Origin: Lentzea aerocolonigenes
GTDB taxonomy: Bacteria > Actinomycetota > Actinomycetes > Mycobacteriales > Pseudonocardiaceae
NCBI RefSeq assembly: GCF_000955955.1
Contig: NZ_JYJG01000016.1
Location: 62,001 to 126,000 of the forward strand
Length of the DNA: 64,000 nt
Direction: 5' to 3'
Shown in pieces: positions 60,838 through 64,000 of the stretch. Each line of letters starts with the position of its first letter. Positions within the stretch are counted from its first letter, which is position 1. Position numbers and translations under genes: made by a program. The notes under the pieces are model-generated. The model saw only the letters and a list, made by a program, of their open reading frames with translations. It had not been told where the DNA came from and made no database searches.

Positions 60838-62066
60838 CAGCATTCGCGTGTCACCTTCACCCCGTGCTCGGCCATGCGCCGCAACCGCAGCCGGTGCTCC
60901 GCCGCGATCATCTCGGCGGCGACCTCACCCCACGGCGTCTCCGCGTCGGGCTTCAGCGGCAACGGCAGCGTGTTGATCGCCAGCACCACATGTCCGTGCT
61001 TACGGGTCTGCACGGCCAGTTCGGCGATCTCGTCGTCGAGGAACGGCGACAGCAGCACGACCACGCATCCGTGCGGAAGCTTCCGCAACGCCACGCGCGA
61101 CGCCCACCCAGCGGCCTGCACGCACACGACCAGTTGCGTGCGGATCCGCATCAGGTGCCGCCGCCCGACGCCGGAACGGACGTTGAGCTGCGGCCGGCTC
61201 AGGTCCATCAATCCGACCCGGTCGCCCTGCCTGAGGTATCCCGCAGCCATCGACGCGGCCCGCCGCACGGCGCGGTCCAGGCTGCCACCTGGCCGTGTCG
61301 TCGCCCCGTAATGAGGAGAGGACCAGTCGGCGACGTTCACGCCCACGTCGGTACGGGTGTCGAGAGCCAGCACGATCTCCGCGTCGGCCTCGGCGTGCCG
61401 TTCGCGGACGTGCAGGGCGCCCGTGCGCGTCGTCACCCGCCAGTCGATGCGCTTGAGCCGGTCGCCGGGCTGGAACACCCTGATGTCGCGCAGCTCGGTC
61501 GAGTCGCCCGCGCGCGGCGAGCGGTGGATGCCGACGAGACCGGCGGGGCGTGGCGGCAGCGGTCCGGACGGGTGGTGCTCGACCGGCGGCAGGATCGTGC
61601 GCACGTGCTCGACCCCGACGATCGGGCCGTAGACGTACATGCCGTCCGGCCCGGCGAACAGATGATCGAGGCGAAGATCGACGCCGGGACCCCACGCGTC
61701 GCGCCGGATCTCCACGGGCAGGTCGGGTGAGTGCGCAGGGACCGCCTTGATCCCGCCGGGAAGCTTGATCACCGCGATCTCCGCGTCCGCACCGTCGACC
61801 TGCGCCACGGTGTGCACCACGCCCGCGCCGGCTCCACGCGGCACCGGGCGGACGCTGACCGTCGGCTTGCCCTGAGGTACGTGCGCGAGCAGCACGGAGA
61901 GGACGAGCGGCACACCGAACAGCACCATCTCGACCTGGTGCAGGAACATCCCCGCGACGACCAGCCCGGCACCGAGCCAGACCGCGCGCGAGTACGCGTC
62001 CGTCGGGTGCCAGTGCGCGCCGTGCGACTGGGCGAACGCCTCCCTGATCTTGTCCGCTCTGCTCAT
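60837..62066 (-). CDS. DUF58 domain protein
   Basis: 409 residues. Two N-terminal membrane helices (AVWLGAGLVVAGMFLHQVEMVLFGVPLVLSVLL, split by a short turn) precede a beta-rich part. The DUF58 signature DSTELRDIRVFQPGDRLKRIDWR is followed by a von Willebrand-A-like segment with IVLALDTRTDVG. DUF58 proteins pair with MoxR ATPases. The ATG overlaps the moxR stop (ATGA). Confidence 0.9.
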   Translation of the reverse strand: MSRADKIREAFAQSHGAHWHPTDAYSRAVWLGAGLVVAGMFLHQVEMVLFGVPLVLSVLLAHVPQGKPTVSVRPVPRGAGAGVVHTVAQVDGADAEIAVIKLPGGIKAVPAHSPDLPVEIRRDAWGPGVDLRLDHLFAGPDGMYVYGPIVGVEHVRTILPPVEHHPSGPLPPRPAGLVGIHRSPRAGDSTELRDIRVFQPGDRLKRIDWRVTTRTGALHVRERHAEADAEIVLALDTRTDVGVNVADWSSPHYGATTRPGGSLDRAVRRAASMAAGYLRQGDRVGLMDLSRPQLNVRSGVGRRHLMRIRTQLVVCVQAAGWASRVALRKLPHGCVVVLLSPFLDDEIAELAVQTRKHGHVVLAINTLPLPLKPDAETPWGEVAAEMIAAEHRLRLRRMAEHGVKVTREC

Positions 62067-63004
62067 GAGCTGGGCGGGCCCGGAACCTTGCCGAGCAGCT
62101 CGGTGACGACCTGCACACCACTCACGCCGGACGTCCACGTCTCCGGCTTCATCACGAGCCGGTGCGACAGCACGGCGACCGCGCACTCCTTGACGTCCTC
62201 GGGAGTCACGTAACCACGTCCGTCCAAAGTGGCCAGAGCACGCGCGACGAGCACCAAGCCCTGCGCACCACGTGGCGACGCACCGACCTCGACCGACGGG
62301 TGCTGTCGCGTCGAGACGGCCAGATCGACGCAGTACCGCAGGAGATCGTCATCCACTGTGGTCTGTTCGAGCTCGTGCTGCAGCTCGGCGAGACGGCCGG
62401 GCTCCAGCACCGGCGGCACCTCGGTCTCCTCCTTCTGCCGCGCGAGCCGTCGCCTCAGCACCTCGACTTCTTCCTCGGCAGGCGGATAACCGATGTCGAG
62501 CCGCACCAGGAACCGGTCGAGCTGCGCCTCCGGCAACGGGTAGGTGCCCTCGTACTCCACGGGGTTCGAGGTCGCGAGCACGTGGAACGGCTTCGGCAAC
62601 GGGAACGTGCGGCCCTCGACCGTGACCTGCCGCTCCTGCATGGCTTCCAGCAGCGCGGACTGCGTCTTGGGCGGCGTCCTGTTGATCTCGTCGGCCAACA
62701 GCAACCCGGTGAACACCGGCCCCTGGTGGAAGTCGAACTCGCGGCTGCCGGGGTCGTAGAGGAACGACCCGGTGACGTCCGCGGGCAGCAGGTCCGGCGT
62801 GCACTGCAGGCGGCGGAAGTCGAGGCTCAAAGCCTGCGCGAGCGACCGCGCGATCAGCGTCTTGCCCAGACCCGGCACGTCCTCCAGCAGCACGTGCCCG
62901 CCGGCCAGCACGGCCGCGAGTGCCAGCCGCACCGTCCGCGTGCGCCCGACGACGACCTTGCCGATCTCGTCGAGAACGGCCTTGGCCTCCTGCTCGATAC
63001 TCAC
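62063..63004 (-). CDS. MoxR-family AAA+ ATPase
   Basis: 313 residues. The Walker A motif is LLEDVPGLGKTLIARS near residue 43, the Walker B motif is LLADEINRTPPKTQSALLEAM, and sensor and arginine-finger regions follow (LATSNPVEYEGTYPLPEAQLDRF). It acts as a chaperone-like ATPase for the DUF58/von Willebrand partner. A GTG at 63004 overlaps the preceding stop. Confidence 0.93.
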   Translation of the reverse strand: MSIEQEAKAVLDEIGKVVVGRTRTVRLALAAVLAGGHVLLEDVPGLGKTLIARSLAQALSLDFRRLQCTPDLLPADVTGSFLYDPGSREFDFHQGPVFTGLLLADEINRTPPKTQSALLEAMQERQVTVEGRTFPLPKPFHVLATSNPVEYEGTYPLPEAQLDRFLVRLDIGYPPAEEEVEVLRRRLARQKEETEVPPVLEPGRLAELQHELEQTTVDDDLLRYCVDLAVSTRQHPSVEVGASPRGAQGLVLVARALATLDGRGYVTPEDVKECAVAVLSHRLVMKPETWTSGVSGVQVVTELLGKVPGPPSS

Positions 63005-63351
63005 TCGACCCTCCTGAGCCGTTCGGCGAGTTCCTTCGGGTCGGGCATCTCGGATGCGTCGATCCCCAGTCGTTGCAGCCTCGTGCGGAACCGTTCCTGG
63101 TAGCGCCGCGGGCTCTCCGCCGCCTCGGCCAGCCTGGACGCGAGCGTGCTGGCGTGCGCGGTGCTGATCGAGCCGGGCGGCGGCGGTTCCGAGCTCCACA
63201 CGATGTCCGTGGCACGCTTGAGCCTGCTGACCAGCACGGCGAACGCGGTCGGCGGCACGGCCAGCGCGGCCGCCCAGAACGGTTCGGCGCCGAGCAGCCA
63301 GATCGCCACACCGATGATCACCCCGACGGCCAGCGCCAGCGCGGTCTTCAT
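63001..63351 (-). CDS. small membrane protein of the MoxR operon (116 aa)
   Basis: Two N-terminal hydrophobic helices (ALALAVGVIIGVAIWLLGA and AAALAVPPTAFAVLV) are followed by a charged coiled cytoplasmic part ending PKELAERLRRVE. Function unknown. It overlaps both neighbours. Confidence 0.75.
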   Translation of the reverse strand: MKTALALAVGVIIGVAIWLLGAEPFWAAALAVPPTAFAVLVSRLKRATDIVWSSEPPPPGSISTAHASTLASRLAEAAESPRRYQERFRTRLQRLGIDASEMPDPKELAERLRRVE

Positions 63352-63950
63352 GCGAGCTCCCGGATGATGCGGCCCAGTTCGCGTTGCGCTTCTTGAGCTT
63401 GTTCCGCGCTCACGTCCTCGTGCCCGAACCGCGCCCGTTGGTAGAGGTTCTTGAGGACGGTCGCGTCGACACCGAGCTTCGCGGTGAACTCGGTGGGTGT
63501 CTGGTGCGGCAACCGCTCCTCGGCCTCCTCCAGCGCAAGCCAGGCGGCGATCACCGCGTCGCGCGGCGGCCGTCGCGGGTGGTTCGTGAACTCCTGCAAG
63601 GCCTTCTCGACCCGCTGGACGGCGGACACGGTCTGGCCGATCTCGAAGTCCTCGATCTCGACACCTCGGACACCCCGGCGACGACGCCAGCGCGGGAGTT
63701 CGAGCGCCAGGATGATGCCGACCAGTCCGAAGAGGACCAGCGCGGTGAGCACCAGCAGGTACACCGTGAACGGCAGCGCGATGACGTCGGGCAGCTCCTG
63801 CGGGATCACCACGTCCATCGAGGGTTCGCGGAGCTGAGGGGGCGCGTCGTCCTTCATCCGGTTGACGAGCGTGACCGGCGACGAACCGCCGGCCGCGACC
63901 ACGACGATCAGCAGCGCCACCACCGCCACCGCAGCCCGCCACCACTTCAT
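63348..63950 (-). CDS. DUF4129 domain protein
   Basis: 200 residues. An N-terminal signal anchor, then a second membrane helix (FTVYLLVLTALVLFGLVGIILAL). The DUF4129 domain lies at the C-terminus, with AVIAAWLALEEAEERLPHQTPTEFTAKL as its signature. First visible gene of the MoxR/DUF58 operon. DUF4129 proteins often accompany transglutaminase and DUF58 genes. Confidence 0.88.
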   Translation of the reverse strand: MKWWRAAVAVVALLIVVVAAGGSSPVTLVNRMKDDAPPQLREPSMDVVIPQELPDVIALPFTVYLLVLTALVLFGLVGIILALELPRWRRRRGVRGVEIEDFEIGQTVSAVQRVEKALQEFTNHPRRPPRDAVIAAWLALEEAEERLPHQTPTEFTAKLGVDATVLKNLYQRARFGHEDVSAEQAQEAQRELGRIIRELA

Positions 63951-64000
63951 GCGGATCAGCCTTACACGGATCGGGGGTGCGGGGATGATCCTTTGGCTAA

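Overview
The window is high-GC DNA with dense, often overlapping genes and many GTG or TTG starts. It encodes mycothiol S-conjugate amidase and actinobacterial-only families such as DUF4307. This points to an actinomycete. Pseudonocardiaceae (Lentzea, Saccharothrix or Amycolatopsis relatives) is my inference from gene content, not a proven assignment.

1-8.6 kb: housekeeping and accessory genes. They are a partial acetyltransferase, an ATP-dependent DNA ligase (LigB type), a tiny secreted peptide, a MocR regulator divergent from a DMT exporter, a pair of unrecognised genes, and a YyaL-type thioredoxin-fold protein. 8.6-13.8 kb: a four-gene, translationally coupled RNA-repair operon of Hen1, Pnkp and two nucleotidyltransferases. 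It sits inside a locus otherwise resembling the mycobacterial fadA3-cbs-pra-metB-greA-mca region.

13.8-26 kb: that conserved block (small membrane protein, mca, DUF4307, greA, metB, RDD protein, cbs, SGNH hydrolase, thiolase), with an Lrp/hppD pair inserted. It is followed by a small Cys/His protein, an acetyltransferase and a Bax-inhibitor-1 protein. 26.4-29.7 kb: a surface-protein, sortase and deacetylase-like cassette. 29.8-35.3 kb: a PQQ module, with two paralogous secreted sugar dehydrogenases divergent from pqqACDEB.

35.5-51.3 kb: an exopolysaccharide locus. It holds a ten-gene coupled operon with deacetylase, polymerase/ligase, three GT4 enzymes, Wzz-like protein, a 44-residue protein, GT87 and flippase. 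A polyprenyl-phosphate sugar transferase, GT2, FAD oxidoreductase, UDP-GlcNAc 2-epimerase and a glycosidase-like lipoprotein follow. 51.4-57.4 kb: a secreted lysyl-oxidase homologue, PucR regulator, SGNH hydrolase, inositol-phosphatase-like protein, SDR, an eroded SDR pseudogene, a small DNA-binding-like protein behind 10-bp tandem repeats, and an unusual tRNA with a UAA anticodon. 57.5-58.7 kb: a 40-residue peptide gene coupled to an ATP-grasp enzyme, a candidate graspetide-like RiPP cassette. 58.9-64 kb: type II NADH dehydrogenase and a MoxR/DUF58/DUF4129 operon.

The most promising leads are the RNA-repair operon with two nucleotidyltransferases, the ATP-grasp/peptide pair, and the short-variable-arm UAA tRNA.
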